The notes: a model not told the origin generated them from the letters alone. 32,628 nucleotides of DNA from Flavobacteriales bacterium (GCA_002401955.1 NVUQ01000007.1:55222-87849); one strand, 5' to 3'. Counted from the stretch's first letter, positions 17,586 through 25,878 are shown. Translations and numbers: made by a program.

Positions 17586-18884
17586 TTAATAATGACATTT
17601 TGCACATTCCCAACCACCAATCTCATCAACAGTCAACACTCCGTCACTCATTACTTTCTCTCTAAATTCTGGAGTCATTCTTTTATGCATCTCATCATAA
17701 TATCCATTTCCTTGGGTTGCAACAGCAGTTTCTTTATGACACTCAATACACCATTTCATAGTTAATTGAGCATGCTGTTCAACTACATCCATTTCTTCAA
17801 CTGGACCGTGACACGTTTGACATTTTTGTTTACCTGCAGTAACATGTTGCTGGTGACTAAAATAAACGTGATCTGGTAAATTGTGAATTTTTATCCATTT
17901 AACTGGGGTTGGATTATCTCCGTACTCTTGAGTTTCTGGATTGTAATCTAAATGATCATAAATCTTTTGGATTTCTTCAGTCATAGAATATTGCTTTCCA
18001 TTGTACATGAATTTTTTCCCACTAGAACCATCAATTGCTTTATGACAATTCATACAAACATTTAAAGAAGGTATTCCTGATGTTTTACTATGACGAGCAC
18101 TTGAGTGACAATAGTTACAATCTATCTTATCATCTCCTGCGTGTATTTTATGAGAAAACTTAATTGGTTGCTCTGGTTTATAACCTTCATGAACTCCAAT
18201 TTGAAAAGCTCCATCAACTAAATTTAATAAACCACCAAAGAAAAGAACAATTACAATTGCTGCAACAATTCCTTTATTATCACCCATTAGCTTACTTAAG
18301 TTTTCACCTAATGTTTTTGGTCCTTCATAAGTTTCTCCAGCATCTTTAGCAATTACTTCTCTAACAAAAACCCCTGTTTTATTTAATGTAATAATTAAAA
18401 TCAGTAACAAAATGATAACTCCAAAAAACAAGTACATCATAGTAGAGTTGCCCTTTATAGGTTCTCCAGTAGTTGGAGGTTCAGGACCATCACCACCATC
18501 AGAACCATCACCTGGATTAGCAACATATGCTAAAATTGCATCAATATCTTCAGTACTTACAGCCTGAGGAGGCATAATAGACTTCTTAAACTTATTAAAG
18601 ATCTCATTCGCATCAGCGTCTCCTGAAGCAATTAATTCACCTGAGTTCTTAATCCATTTATCCAACCACTCTCTATCATGTTTCTCATTCACTCCTTGCA
18701 AACCAGGACCAACAACTATTTTTGTTCCTACATTGTGACAAGCAGCACAATTTGCTTTAAATAATTTTTTTCCTTTTTCTGTATCTTGAGAATATGAATC
18801 GAAATGAAAGAACAGAAAAGAAAGACAAAATAAAGACACTTTAAAAAGTGTTTTTGCTTTTGTTAAATTGATTATCTTGTTCAT
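17586..18884 (-). CDS. actA: Alternative complex III subunit ActA, multiheme cytochrome c with N-terminal monoheme domain
   Basis: ActA is the first gene of the respiratory operon. The 432-residue product has a signal-like segment (12-32), then a small cytochrome c domain with CAACH (46-50) and a likely Met104 ligand in IMPPQ. A Gly/Asp/Pro-rich linker (125-147) and two hydrophobic helices (about 148-168 and 206-222) follow. The C-terminal domain holds five more CxxCH motifs at 256-260, 277-281, 355-359, 379-383 and 427-431, the last two residues from the end. Pentaheme ActA is the known form; the extra N-terminal heme domain resembles a fused soluble cytochrome c. It receives electrons from ActB clusters. 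The upstream gap of 266 bases is shared with the divergent SPOR gene. Confidence 0.93.
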   Translation of the reverse strand: MNKIINLTKAKTLFKVSLFCLSFLFFHFDSYSQDTEKGKKLFKANCAACHNVGTKIVVGPGLQGVNEKHDREWLDKWIKNSGELIASGDADANEIFNKFKKSIMPPQAVSTEDIDAILAYVANPGDGSDGGDGPEPPTTGEPIKGNSTMMYLFFGVIILLLILIITLNKTGVFVREVIAKDAGETYEGPKTLGENLSKLMGDNKGIVAAIVIVLFFGGLLNLVDGAFQIGVHEGYKPEQPIKFSHKIHAGDDKIDCNYCHSSARHSKTSGIPSLNVCMNCHKAIDGSSGKKFMYNGKQYSMTEEIQKIYDHLDYNPETQEYGDNPTPVKWIKIHNLPDHVYFSHQQHVTAGKQKCQTCHGPVEEMDVVEQHAQLTMKWCIECHKETAVATQGNGYYDEMHKRMTPEFREKVMSDGVLTVDEIGGWECAKCHY

Positions 18885-18944
18885 ACTAAATGAGTTACAA
18901 TTACTTTATGAGTTTTTAAAAATATGCCTTTGTGCAATTGCAAA

Positions 18945-18952
18945 CAAATGTA
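18945..18952 (-). promoter_or_regulatory. actA: Possible -7 element of the act-cox operon
   Basis: On the minus strand TACATTTG matches TAnnTTTG 60 bases before the actA ATG, followed by TTTGCAATTGCA. At the 19-base spacing the -33 position reads TAG rather than TTG, so this is a moderate match and could respond to an activator. Confidence 0.45.
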
Positions 18953-19008
18953 TAAGAATAGGTCGTTTTTACTAAATCTTTCCAAAAGAAATCGACCAAT
19001 TTCTTCTA

Positions 19009-19027
19009 ATTTAGAATCGTTCTAAAT
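19009..19027. promoter_or_regulatory. 8-bp inverted repeat in the actA/SPOR divergent region
   Basis: ATTTAGAA (19009-19016), TCG, TTCTAAAT (19020-19027) is a perfect dyad about midway between the two divergent genes. It has the size of a transcription-factor site but no T-run, so it is not a terminator. No regulator can be named. Confidence 0.45.
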
Positions 19028-19114
19028 AGTGGGTTGTGAATTAGAAAAATATTAAAAAATAAATTGTTAAATGTTAAATTATTATCTGCTAAATATTTTT
19101 TGGTGCATTTATTG

Positions 19115-19122
19115 TACTTTTG
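19115..19122 (+). promoter_or_regulatory. Possible -7 element of the SPOR-protein gene
   Basis: TACTTTTG matches TAnnTTTG 28 bases before the ATG at 19151. The only nearby TTG (19100-19102) is 12 bases upstream, too close for a -33 element. Confidence 0.4.
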
Positions 19123-19150
19123 AAAAATAAATTGATTTTTTAACTCTTTT

Positions 19151-19561
19151 ATGAAACCGATATTACTAGCATTTGTTTTTTGTATTTCTTTTCAACTACT
19201 TTTTTCTCAAGAAAATAGTGATACCAATACTGTAAAAATGAGTTTAAATACAATTATAAAAGATAGCAGAATAGATCAATTAGAAAAGACCTACTCTTCT
19301 ACTTATACTTTAAAAGGATACCGAGTTCAAATACATTCTGGAAATAAAAAACAGCCAGCCAATCAAGCTCGATCTATTTTTTTAAGAGTTCATCCTAAAA
19401 CGAAAGCCCATCTTGATTACGAACAACCTTATTACAGAGTTAGGGTTGGAGATTTTAAAACTAAACTAGAGGCTTTAAAATATAAAAACTTTATCACCAA
19501 AGAGTTTCCTAATTGTTTTATAGTAAACGATAAAATTGATATTAATGAATTGATTGATTAG
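19151..19561 (+). CDS. Small periplasmic SPOR-domain protein
   Basis: The 136-residue product has a signal peptide (MKPILLAFVFCISFQLLFSQ) and a short helical linker (SLNTIIKDSRIDQLEKTY). One SPOR repeat at about 55-130 follows, with YRVQIHSGNKKQPANQARS and PYYRVRVGDFKTKLEALKY. SPOR domains bind denuded glycan strands of peptidoglycan, so the protein is probably in the periplasm at the cell wall or septum. The gene stands alone, divergent from actA and convergent with infB, as often found in flavobacteria. Its exact job is unknown. Confidence 0.88.
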   Translation: MKPILLAFVFCISFQLLFSQENSDTNTVKMSLNTIIKDSRIDQLEKTYSSTYTLKGYRVQIHSGNKKQPANQARSIFLRVHPKTKAHLDYEQPYYRVRVGDFKTKLEALKYKNFITKEFPNCFIVNDKIDINELID

Positions 19562-19787
19562 TAGACTTCCTTAATCCTCTCAAGGGCATGGGACAAAAGA
19601 ATTACAAAATCAAAATAGATCCCCGGCAAAACTGAGGATGACATACATAAACAAAAAAAATCCCAATCCGTCAGCTGACGGATTGGGATTTTTTTATTAT
19701 TCTTTTTATCAATTTGTTTGCGATACTTTTCGATGAACGCTTCGGTTACCGCTTAGGGCAACATTCGAACTATCGTTATTATTTATT
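19562..19787. repeat. Intergenic gap with degenerate flavobacterial repeats flanking a terminator
   Basis: No gene is visible between the SPOR gene and infB. Around 19617-19645 the string AGATCCCCGGC ... GAGGATGACA resembles a worn imperfect hairpin. At 19741-19764 TTCGGTTACCGCTTAGGGCA resembles the cores at 7591-7610 (TTCGACTCCGCTCAACGGGC) and, inverted, 30786-30805. The strong palindromic terminator at 19653-19696 lies between these two remnants. Confidence 0.5.
19653..19696. terminator. 42-bp perfect palindromic bidirectional terminator
   Basis: Left arm 19654-19674 (seven A, TCCCAATCCGTCAG) and right arm 19675-19695 (CTGACGGATTGGGA, seven T) are exact reverse complements around CAG|CTG. 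The hairpin followed by T on both strands fits termination of both convergent units, the SPOR gene and rimP-nusA-infB. Confidence 0.92.
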
Positions 19788-22466
19788 TTATGATTTCGCT
19801 AATTTTTGTTTTACTTCTACTTCTTCGTAAGCTTCAACAATATCATCAACTTTAATATCATTAAAATTAGCAATGTTTAATCCGCACTCGTAACCTTTAG
19901 CAACCTCTTTAACATCATCTTTAAAACGTTTTAAAGAACCTAACTCACCAGTATAAACTACTACACCATCTCTAATTAAACGAACCCTGCTATTTCTATT
20001 AATCTTACCATCTTGAACCATACAACCTGCAATTGTACCAACTTTAGAAACTTTAAATATTTCTCTAATTTCAACAGTTGCAACAATTTTCTCTTCAATC
20101 TTAGCTGCAAGCATACCTTCCATCGCATCTCTAATCTCATCTATAGCAGCATAAATAATAGAATATAATCTAATGTCTATTTGCTCTCTTTCAGCCACTC
20201 TTCTTGCTTCAGCAGAAGGTCTTACTTGGAAACCAACAATAATTGCTTCAGAAGCTGCAGCCAACATCACGTCTGTTTCAGAAATCTGACCAACAGATTT
20301 ATGTATAATATTTACTTCAATTTGATCTGTAGATAATTTTTGTAAAGAATCCGAAAGTGCTTCAATAGAACCATCAACATCACCTTTAATAATAACGTTT
20401 AATTCCTTAAAGTCTCCAATTGCCAATCTTCTGCCAATCTCATCAAGTGTAATGTGTTTTTGTGTTCTAACACCTTGTTCTCTTTGTAATTGTAATCTTC
20501 TTTCCGCAATTGCTCTCGCCTCTTTTTCATCATCCATGATGTGAAACTTATCTCCTGCACTTGGTGCACCATTCAAACCTAATAATGAAACTGGTGTAGA
20601 TGGACCAGCATCTTTCATAGACTCTCCTTGATCATTAAACATTGCTTTTACTTTACCTGAATAACATCCAGCCAAAATAACATCTCCTACTTTCAGTTTT
20701 CCAGACTGAACAAGGATAGTAGATACATATCCTCTACCTTTATCTAATTCTGATTCTACAACAGCACCAACTCCATTTTTATTAGGATTAGCTTTTAACT
20801 CTAACATTTCTGATTCGAGCAGTACTTTCTCTAACAATTCATCAATACCCTGGCCTGTTTTAGCCGAAATATCTTGATGTTGGAATTTCCCTCCCCATTC
20901 TTCAACCAATATATTCATTTGAGAAAGCTCTTCTTTTAACTTATCAGAAGTTACGCCATCTCTATCAATCTTATTAAACGCAAAAACAATAGGAACCCCA
21001 GCTGCTTGTGCGTGATTAATTGCTTCTTTGGTTTGAGGCATTACATTATCATCTGCTGCAATCACAACAATTACAACATCTGTAATTTGAGCACCTCTAG
21101 CACGCATTGCAGTAAATGCCTCGTGACCAGGGGTATCTAAAAATGCAATTCTCTTACCATCTTTAACTTCTACAGAATAAGCACCAATATGTTGTGTAAT
21201 TCCTCCTGCTTCTCCTTTAATTACATTCGCTTTTCTAATGTAATCTAATAAAGAAGTTTTACCATGATCAACATGCCCCATTACTGTTACAATAGGAGCT
21301 CTATCAACTAAATCTGCTGGATCATCTTCTTGCTCTAAATCAATTTCATTTTCTTCTGTAGCCGAAATAAATTCAACCATAAATCCATGCTCTTCTGCAA
21401 TAATAGACAATGTTTCAGCATCTAATCGCTGATTGATAGAAACAAACATACCCAAACTCATACAAGCCCCGATAATATCGTTCACACCAATATCCATCAT
21501 TATTGCCAACTCACTTACAGTTACGAATTCAGTTAACTTTAAGACTTTTTTCTCTGCAGCTTGTATTTCTGCTTCAATATCAGCCATATCACTGGCTGCT
21601 TGTCTTTTATCTTTTCTGTGTCTAACACTTTTCTTTTTACCGCCTCCTGTTAATCTTGCAAGTGTTTCTTTAATTTGTGCCTGAACTTGCTCCTCTGTTA
21701 ACTCTGCTCTCTTTTCTATTCTTCCTCTTGGCTTACCTTTAACAAATGGTTTTTTCTTTTCATTTGAAACATCAACTTTTCGAGTAATTCGTTTTCTTTT
21801 CTTCTTTTGTGCTTCAATATCTCCAGAAGATGATGCTACAGGCTTTTTAACTTTCTTAGGCAATTCTATTTTACCTAGAACTTTAGGGGCATTTAATTTT
21901 GTATATTTAGTTTCTATCTCTTCTGGCACTTTTCTCTCTGCAACAACTTCTTTCTTAACCTTCTCTACTTTTTTATCAGGAGCAGGTTTTTTCACAGGAG
22001 CAGCCTGTTTTACTTCCTCTTTCTTTTTAGAAGGTCTTGTTTTTAGGTTTAATTTACCCAAATCAATTTTTCCAACAACTTTTAATTCTCCATCCTCAGG
22101 TGATTTTGCATCCTCAGGTGTTTTTTCCACAACTGGTGCTTTTTCCTCTACAGGTTCAGGTTCTTCTACTTTTTCAGGAGTTGGTTCAGCAACTTTTACT
22201 TCTTCTATTTCAGGAACAATACCCTGAACTTGTGCTAAGGTTATTGTTTCTTTTTCAGTACCAATAGAAACTTTTTCAGATTCCTCTCTTGCACTTATTT
22301 CTGATTGAAATTCAGCCTTCAAAACGCTATAAATTTCAGCATCAATCTTCGTATTAGGGTTGCTTTCAACCTTAATATCTTTCGATGCCAAAAACTCAAT
22401 GAGGGTTTGAATCCCAACATTAAATTCTCTTGCTACTTTGCTTAATCTTTTTACTCCTCCAGCCAT
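19788..22466 (-). CDS. infB: Translation initiation factor IF-2
   Basis: IF-2 is the GTPase that brings initiator fMet-tRNA to the 30S subunit and promotes joining with 50S. The 892-residue product has an N-terminal IF2-N module ([20 protein letters not shown]), a long charged linker (about 60-290) rich in Pro/Glu then Lys/Arg, and a second IF2-N-like segment (310-370). The G domain has GHVDHGKT (397-404), DTPGH (444-448) and NKID (498-501). Domains II, III and IV follow ([38 protein letters not shown]). It lies 78 bases after nusA in the conserved rimP-nusA-infB order. The transcript ends at the 42-bp palindrome. Confidence 0.98.
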   Translation of the reverse strand: MAGGVKRLSKVAREFNVGIQTLIEFLASKDIKVESNPNTKIDAEIYSVLKAEFQSEISAREESEKVSIGTEKETITLAQVQGIVPEIEEVKVAEPTPEKVEEPEPVEEKAPVVEKTPEDAKSPEDGELKVVGKIDLGKLNLKTRPSKKKEEVKQAAPVKKPAPDKKVEKVKKEVVAERKVPEEIETKYTKLNAPKVLGKIELPKKVKKPVASSSGDIEAQKKKRKRITRKVDVSNEKKKPFVKGKPRGRIEKRAELTEEQVQAQIKETLARLTGGGKKKSVRHRKDKRQAASDMADIEAEIQAAEKKVLKLTEFVTVSELAIMMDIGVNDIIGACMSLGMFVSINQRLDAETLSIIAEEHGFMVEFISATEENEIDLEQEDDPADLVDRAPIVTVMGHVDHGKTSLLDYIRKANVIKGEAGGITQHIGAYSVEVKDGKRIAFLDTPGHEAFTAMRARGAQITDVVIVVIAADDNVMPQTKEAINHAQAAGVPIVFAFNKIDRDGVTSDKLKEELSQMNILVEEWGGKFQHQDISAKTGQGIDELLEKVLLESEMLELKANPNKNGVGAVVESELDKGRGYVSTILVQSGKLKVGDVILAGCYSGKVKAMFNDQGESMKDAGPSTPVSLLGLNGAPSAGDKFHIMDDEKEARAIAERRLQLQREQGVRTQKHITLDEIGRRLAIGDFKELNVIIKGDVDGSIEALSDSLQKLSTDQIEVNIIHKSVGQISETDVMLAAASEAIIVGFQVRPSAEARRVAEREQIDIRLYSIIYAAIDEIRDAMEGMLAAKIEEKIVATVEIREIFKVSKVGTIAGCMVQDGKINRNSRVRLIRDGVVVYTGELGSLKRFKDDVKEVAKGYECGLNIANFNDIKVDDIVEAYEEVEVKQKLAKS

Positions 22467-22544
22467 TTGCTATTACTCTTTTTCAATCAGTTATAAATAC
22501 TAAAGTATATATTTTCTTTTAATATGCCTTAATTCTAAGACTTA

Positions 22545-23786
22545 TTAATCTTCAAACTCTTGTTTTAAGATGTTCATAACATCCTCAACTGTTTCTATTT
22601 CTAAATCAGTTCTTTTAACTAATTGCTCTACAGTTTGTTCTAAAACACTTTTTGCAGAATCACACCCAACAGATCTTAATTCAGCTAAAACCCACTCTTC
22701 AATTTCATCTTTAAATTCATCTAAAGCAACGTCATCAACGTCATCTTCATCTACATCTCTATAAACATCAATTTCGTAACCAACTAATTTACCAGCTAAT
22801 TTAATATTAAATCCTCCTCTACCAATAGCTAAAGAAACTTGGTCTGGCTTTAAAAATACTTCTGCAGACATTTTATCTTTATTCAATTTAATGGCTGTAA
22901 TTTTTGCCGGACTTAATGATCTTTGAATAAACAACTCCGTATTTGCAGAATAGTTAATCACATCAATATTTTCGTTTCTTAACTCTCTAACAATTCCGTG
23001 AATTCTTGCTCCTTTCATACCAACACAAGCTCCAACAGGGTCAATTCTATCGTCATAAGATTCCACAGCTACTTTTGCTCTTTCTCCTGGTTCTCTTACA
23101 ATGTTTTTAATCGTAATTAATCCATCATAAATTTCAGGAACTTCTAATTCGAATAAACGCTCTAAGAATAATGGAGATGTTCTTGATAAAATAATAAGTG
23201 GTTTATTATTTTTCATTTCAACTTTTACAACAACAGCTCTTACGCTATCACCTTTCTTAAATCTATCGTTAGAAATTTGTTCTGTTTTAGGAAGAATCAA
23301 TTCATTATCTTCATCATCCAAAATCAACATTTCTCTTTTCCAAACTTGGTAAACTTCTCCAGTAATTAAATCACCAACTCTATCTTTGTAAGAAGCATAA
23401 ATGTTGTCTTTTTCTAATTCCATAATTTTAGACATCAAGTTTTGTCTTAAAGACAATACTATTCTTCTTCCAAAATCTTCCATTTTTACTTCTTCAGAAA
23501 CTTCTTCTCCAATTTCAAAATCTGGTTCAATTAGGATAGCATCAGAATAAGAAATTTCTTTATTCTCATCCTCTACTTCTCCATCATAAACAATCTCTCT
23601 GTTTCTCCAAATTTCCAAATCTCCTTTATCAACATTTACGATAAAATCGAAATTTTCATCATCTCCAAATCTTCTTTTGATAGTACTTCTAAAAACACTT
23701 TCTAAAATATTCATTAGCGTTGCCCTATCAATATCTTTGAATTCTTTAAATTCTTGAAACGAATCTATTAAACTTAAACTTTCCAT
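22545..23786 (-). CDS. nusA: Transcription elongation/termination factor NusA
   Basis: NusA binds RNA polymerase near the RNA exit channel and affects pausing, termination and antitermination. The 413-residue product has the N-terminal polymerase-binding domain (1-125), an S1 domain (about 136-200, GDLITGEVYQVWKREMLILD) and two KH domains with GMKG (256-259) and GRGG (322-325). A short acidic tail (350-413) follows; the E. coli double acidic repeats are absent. It follows rimP by 8 bases. In E. coli NusA feeds back on this operon, which makes the hairpin in the rimP leader worth noting. Confidence 0.97.
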   Translation of the reverse strand: MESLSLIDSFQEFKEFKDIDRATLMNILESVFRSTIKRRFGDDENFDFIVNVDKGDLEIWRNREIVYDGEVEDENKEISYSDAILIEPDFEIGEEVSEEVKMEDFGRRIVLSLRQNLMSKIMELEKDNIYASYKDRVGDLITGEVYQVWKREMLILDDEDNELILPKTEQISNDRFKKGDSVRAVVVKVEMKNNKPLIILSRTSPLFLERLFELEVPEIYDGLITIKNIVREPGERAKVAVESYDDRIDPVGACVGMKGARIHGIVRELRNENIDVINYSANTELFIQRSLSPAKITAIKLNKDKMSAEVFLKPDQVSLAIGRGGFNIKLAGKLVGYEIDVYRDVDEDDVDDVALDEFKDEIEEWVLAELRSVGCDSAKSVLEQTVEQLVKRTDLEIETVEDVMNILKQEFED

Positions 23787-23794
23787 CTTTTGGT

Positions 23795-24262
23795 TTATTT
23801 AAACGATATTATTACCGTTGTTTCTTTTATGTTATTAAAATTTATTTTCTCTTGTTTGATGATGGTCTCTTTCTTTTTTCTACCCTCAATTCTTTCTTTC
23901 ACAGTATATTCCACCATAATATCATCAGCATTCACTTCTTTCAATTCACCTTTTACAACATTACCCTCTACCGGAACAACTTTTACATTTCTTCCAATAT
24001 TTTTTTGATATTGTTCTTTTACTCTAAAAGGCTTATCCAATCCTGGAGAAGAAACTTTCAACTCAAAGTCTTCCACTTCTCTATCTAAATTATTCTCAAC
24101 TGCCCGACTAAAACTCATGCACTCTTGCACCGTTATCCCTACCAAGCTATCAACCTCTATCGAAATAGCATTTCCTTCACCAACTTCTAACTCCACAACA
24201 AAGCAATCACTTCCGTCAAGCTCATCTTGAATCAACGTTTTTATTTGCTCTTTTGTTATCAT
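23795..24262 (-). CDS. rimP: Ribosome maturation factor RimP
   Basis: RimP assists 30S assembly, in particular the uS12/uS19-dependent steps. The 155-residue product has the alpha/beta N-domain with GNAISIEVDSLVGITVQECM and VENNLDREVEDFELKVSSPGLDKPF, the family signature, followed by the Sm-like C-terminal domain (VKVVPVEGNVVKGELKEV). It is the first gene of the rimP-nusA-infB operon. The ATG at 24260-24262 is preceded by GGGAAAAA instead of a true Shine-Dalgarno, and by a terminator-like hairpin within the leader. Confidence 0.95.
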   Translation of the reverse strand: MITKEQIKTLIQDELDGSDCFVVELEVGEGNAISIEVDSLVGITVQECMSFSRAVENNLDREVEDFELKVSSPGLDKPFRVKEQYQKNIGRNVKVVPVEGNVVKGELKEVNADDIMVEYTVKERIEGRKKKETIIKQEKINFNNIKETTVIISFK

Positions 24263-24274
24263 TTTTTCCCAAAG

Positions 24275-24297
24275 AAAAAGGGAACTTTTCGTTCCCT
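24275..24297 (-). promoter_or_regulatory. Terminator-like hairpin in the rimP leader (attenuator candidate)
   Basis: On the minus strand AGGGAAC (24297-24291), loop GAAAA, GTTCCCT (24285-24279) form a 7-bp perfect stem followed by TTTTC and TTT. It lies between the likely promoter (24325-24332) and the rimP ATG, ending 12 bases before the start codon. The right arm (TTCCC) could also pair with GGGAA at 24270-24266 beside the ATG, so two exclusive folds are possible. Confidence 0.6.
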
Positions 24298-24324
24298 CAA
24301 CTTGTCTTTCCTATTTCGTTTGCA

Positions 24325-24332
24325 CAAATGTA
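24325..24332 (-). promoter_or_regulatory. Possible -7 element of rimP-nusA-infB
   Basis: On the minus strand TACATTTG matches TAnnTTTG 62 bases before the rimP ATG and is followed by TGCAAACG. No TTG is found at the expected -33 distance. The rest of the 24333-24494 gap holds no gene that I can see. Confidence 0.45.
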
Positions 24333-24494
24333 ACTAAATATTTTCAATTTATACCGATTTACAATCAAAATGCCCAATAATTTCGCTACACTCATTCTTA
24401 GGCTTTAATTATCTATTGGCATTATGCAAAAAATCATGGTTGGGTGTGTTAAAATTAAATGGGTATAACAGGCTAACACCAACAAAATTAAACC

Positions 24495-24529
24495 AAAAAA
24501 AACCTCTAGTTAATTAACTAGAGGTTTTT
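24495..24529. terminator. Palindromic terminator after rplI
   Basis: CCTCTAGTTAA (24503-24513) and TTAACTAGAGG (24514-24524) are perfect inverted arms, flanked by eight A on the left and five T on the right. It lies 20 bases after the rplI stop on the minus strand, where the flank reads as an eight-T tail. Confidence 0.9.
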
Positions 24530-24548
24530 AAAAATAATTTATAGTCTA

Positions 24549-25001
24549 TTATTTCTTATCTGAAACAACATCAAATTTAACAGTTGCATTGATATCTTTA
24601 TGCAATCTAACTGATGCTTCGTAAGAACCTAAAGTCTTAATAGCATCTCCTTTAATTTTAATGTATTTACGATCAACTTTATGACCTGCTTTTTCAATTG
24701 CATCTGCCAATTGAATTGTATTTACAGAACCAAAAATCTTTCCTTTATCTCCAGCTTTAGCAGTAACTTTTACCACCATCTCATTAAGAGCATCAGCCAT
24801 TTTTTGAGCTTCATCTTTAACTTTTTTATTCTTCACAGCACTTTGTCTAAGGTTTTCCTCTAACATTTTTATTGCTGATGGAGTAGCCAAAGAAGCTATT
24901 CCTTTAGGAATTAAGTAGTTTCTAGCGTATCCGTTTTTCACATCAACAACTTCATCCTTAAAACCTAAGTGTTCTTTATTTTCTTTTAATATAACTTTCA
25001 T
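24549..25001 (-). CDS. rplI: Large-subunit ribosomal protein bL9
   Basis: bL9 binds domain V of 23S rRNA and extends from the L1 side of the ribosome. The 150-residue product has the signature N-domain (MKVILKENKEHLGFKDEVVD and GYARNYLIPKGIA), the long connecting helix and the C-domain (GSVNTIQLADAIEKAGHKVD). It is last in rpsF-rpsR-rplI. Unlike its neighbours it has a full Shine-Dalgarno, AGGAGG at 25010-25015, 8 bases before the ATG and overlapping the rpsR stop codon. A strong terminator follows. Confidence 0.97.
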   Translation of the reverse strand: MKVILKENKEHLGFKDEVVDVKNGYARNYLIPKGIASLATPSAIKMLEENLRQSAVKNKKVKDEAQKMADALNEMVVKVTAKAGDKGKIFGSVNTIQLADAIEKAGHKVDRKYIKIKGDAIKTLGSYEASVRLHKDINATVKFDVVSDKK

Positions 25002-25009
25002 CTTAAATA

Positions 25010-25015
25010 CCTCCT
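25010..25015 (-). promoter_or_regulatory. Canonical Shine-Dalgarno of rplI, overlapping the rpsR stop
   Basis: Minus strand TAGGAGGTATTTAAGATG: the rpsR stop TAG (25016-25014) shares bases with AGGAGG (25015-25010), and the ATG of rplI follows 8 bases later. Bacteroidota genes mostly lack such sites, and none of the other genes inspected here has one. Confidence 0.85.
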
Positions 25016-25283
25016 ATTTTAGCATGTCAGCAACGTAAGGCATTAGTGCCAAATGTCTTGCTCTTTTAACTGCTTGTGAAACTTTTCTTTGATACTTTAA
25101 AGACGTACCAGTAATTCTTCTTGGTAACAATTTACCTTGTTCGTTTACAAACTGTAATAAGAATTTTTCGTCTTTATAATCAATGTATTTAATTCTGTTT
25201 TTTTGAAATCTACAGTATTTCTCTCTCGTTAATTCAATATTAGGAGGAGTTAAATATCTAATCTCTGATGTATTTTCAGCCAT
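25014..25283 (-). CDS. rpsR: Small-subunit ribosomal protein bS18
   Basis: bS18 sits on the 30S platform paired with bS6. The 89-residue product has the family core: [49 protein letters not shown] (residues 35-83, key LPRRITG and [10 protein letters not shown]). The start at 25281-25283 gives [14 protein letters not shown], a normal short extension. It lies 33 bases after rpsF and 12 before rplI. In Flavobacterium johnsoniae ribosomes bS18, bS6 and bS21 hide the anti-Shine-Dalgarno (established structural work), which bears on the site before rplI. Confidence 0.96.
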   Translation of the reverse strand: MAENTSEIRYLTPPNIELTREKYCRFQKNRIKYIDYKDEKFLLQFVNEQGKLLPRRITGTSLKYQRKVSQAVKRARHLALMPYVADMLK

Positions 25284-25316
25284 TATTTTTCTTTTTGTGG
25301 GTTAATAAATTGGTGA

Positions 25317-25649
25317 TTACTTTTTTCTTTGAGGTCTAGATTCTACAAAAGCGATAGCATGCTTATCTAAAGAGATAGTTAAGAAACGCATTACTTTTTC
25401 GTCTCTTTTTAAATTCACCTCCATGTCAGCAATTTGTTCACCTTCTATATCATACTCAAACAAATGGTAAAAACCAGTTGATTTTTTTTGAATTGGGTAA
25501 GCCAATTTTTTTAAACCCCAATCTTCTTCATGCTTAAGTTTAGCACCAGCATCTTTCAAAGATTTTTTAAACTTTACAACTGTCTCCTTTACCTGCTCTG
25601 CAGATAAAACGGGAGTTAAAATGAAGACAGTCTCATAACGTTTTGTCAT
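25317..25649 (-). CDS. rpsF: Small-subunit ribosomal protein bS6
   Basis: bS6 binds bS18 on the 30S platform. The preferred ATG at 25647-25649 gives 110 residues starting MTKRYETVFILTPVLS; a TTG two codons upstream is less likely. The ferredoxin-like fold is clear in LKKLAYPIQKKSTGFYHLFEYD and MEVNLKRDEKVMRFLTISLDKH. The C-terminal ESRPQRKK is short and basic, unlike the acidic Glu tail of E. coli S6. It is the first gene of rpsF-rpsR-rplI and lies downstream of a consensus promoter. Confidence 0.96.
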   Translation of the reverse strand: MTKRYETVFILTPVLSAEQVKETVVKFKKSLKDAGAKLKHEEDWGLKKLAYPIQKKSTGFYHLFEYDIEGEQIADMEVNLKRDEKVMRFLTISLDKHAIAFVESRPQRKK

Positions 25650-25693
25650 TTCCAATTTATTTTAATTAATCCTTCAATTTGTTTAAAGGACGG

Positions 25694-25723
25694 CAAAAAT
25701 AAACATTTTAGTTTGATTAGCAA
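25694..25723 (-). promoter_or_regulatory. rpsF operon promoter (TTG-N19-TATTTTTG)
   Basis: On the minus strand TTG (25723-25721), exactly 19 bases, TATTTTTG (25701-25694): an exact match to the Bacteroidota consensus. The start point should fall near 25690, leaving a leader of about 40 bases. At its 5' end TCCTT (25690-25686) can pair with AAGGA (25674-25670). Confidence 0.75.
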
Positions 25724-25870
25724 GTTGACAAGAAAAAGAATTCTACTTAGATAAAAATGCCAAGATCTAATTCTTCTTCCCTTTTATTAAATGAAGGATT
25801 ATAATTTGAAAATAACAACATGTTGAAAAATAAATTTCAGTCACATCAAAAACCGAACAGTAATTAAATT

Positions 25871-25878
25871 TATATTTG
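25871..25878 (+). promoter_or_regulatory. dnaX: Possible -7 element of dnaX
   Basis: TATATTTG matches TAnnTTTG 19 bases before the dnaX ATG. There is no TTG 19 bases upstream, so the match is partial. Confidence 0.45.

Noticed and set aside
22037..22267. Plus-strand open frame rich in Leu/Gln inside infB
   Set aside because: It is a shadow of the Glu/Pro/Lys-rich IF-2 linker; low complexity, no signals.
24438..24483. Imperfect hairpin in the rplI/rimP gap (TTGGGTGTGTTA ... TAACAGGCTAACACCAA)
   Set aside because: It needs a bulge and a long loop, has no T-run, and no associated gene; too weak to list.
25650..25655. TTG start two codons upstream of rpsF
   Set aside because: The ATG at 25649 gives the usual bS6 N-terminus.
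25656..25693. S6:S18-binding leader motif (CCG presented by a stem) before rpsF
   Set aside because: A CCG occurs at 25691-25693 but lies between the -7 element and the likely start point, so it is probably not transcribed; the stem is only 5 bp.
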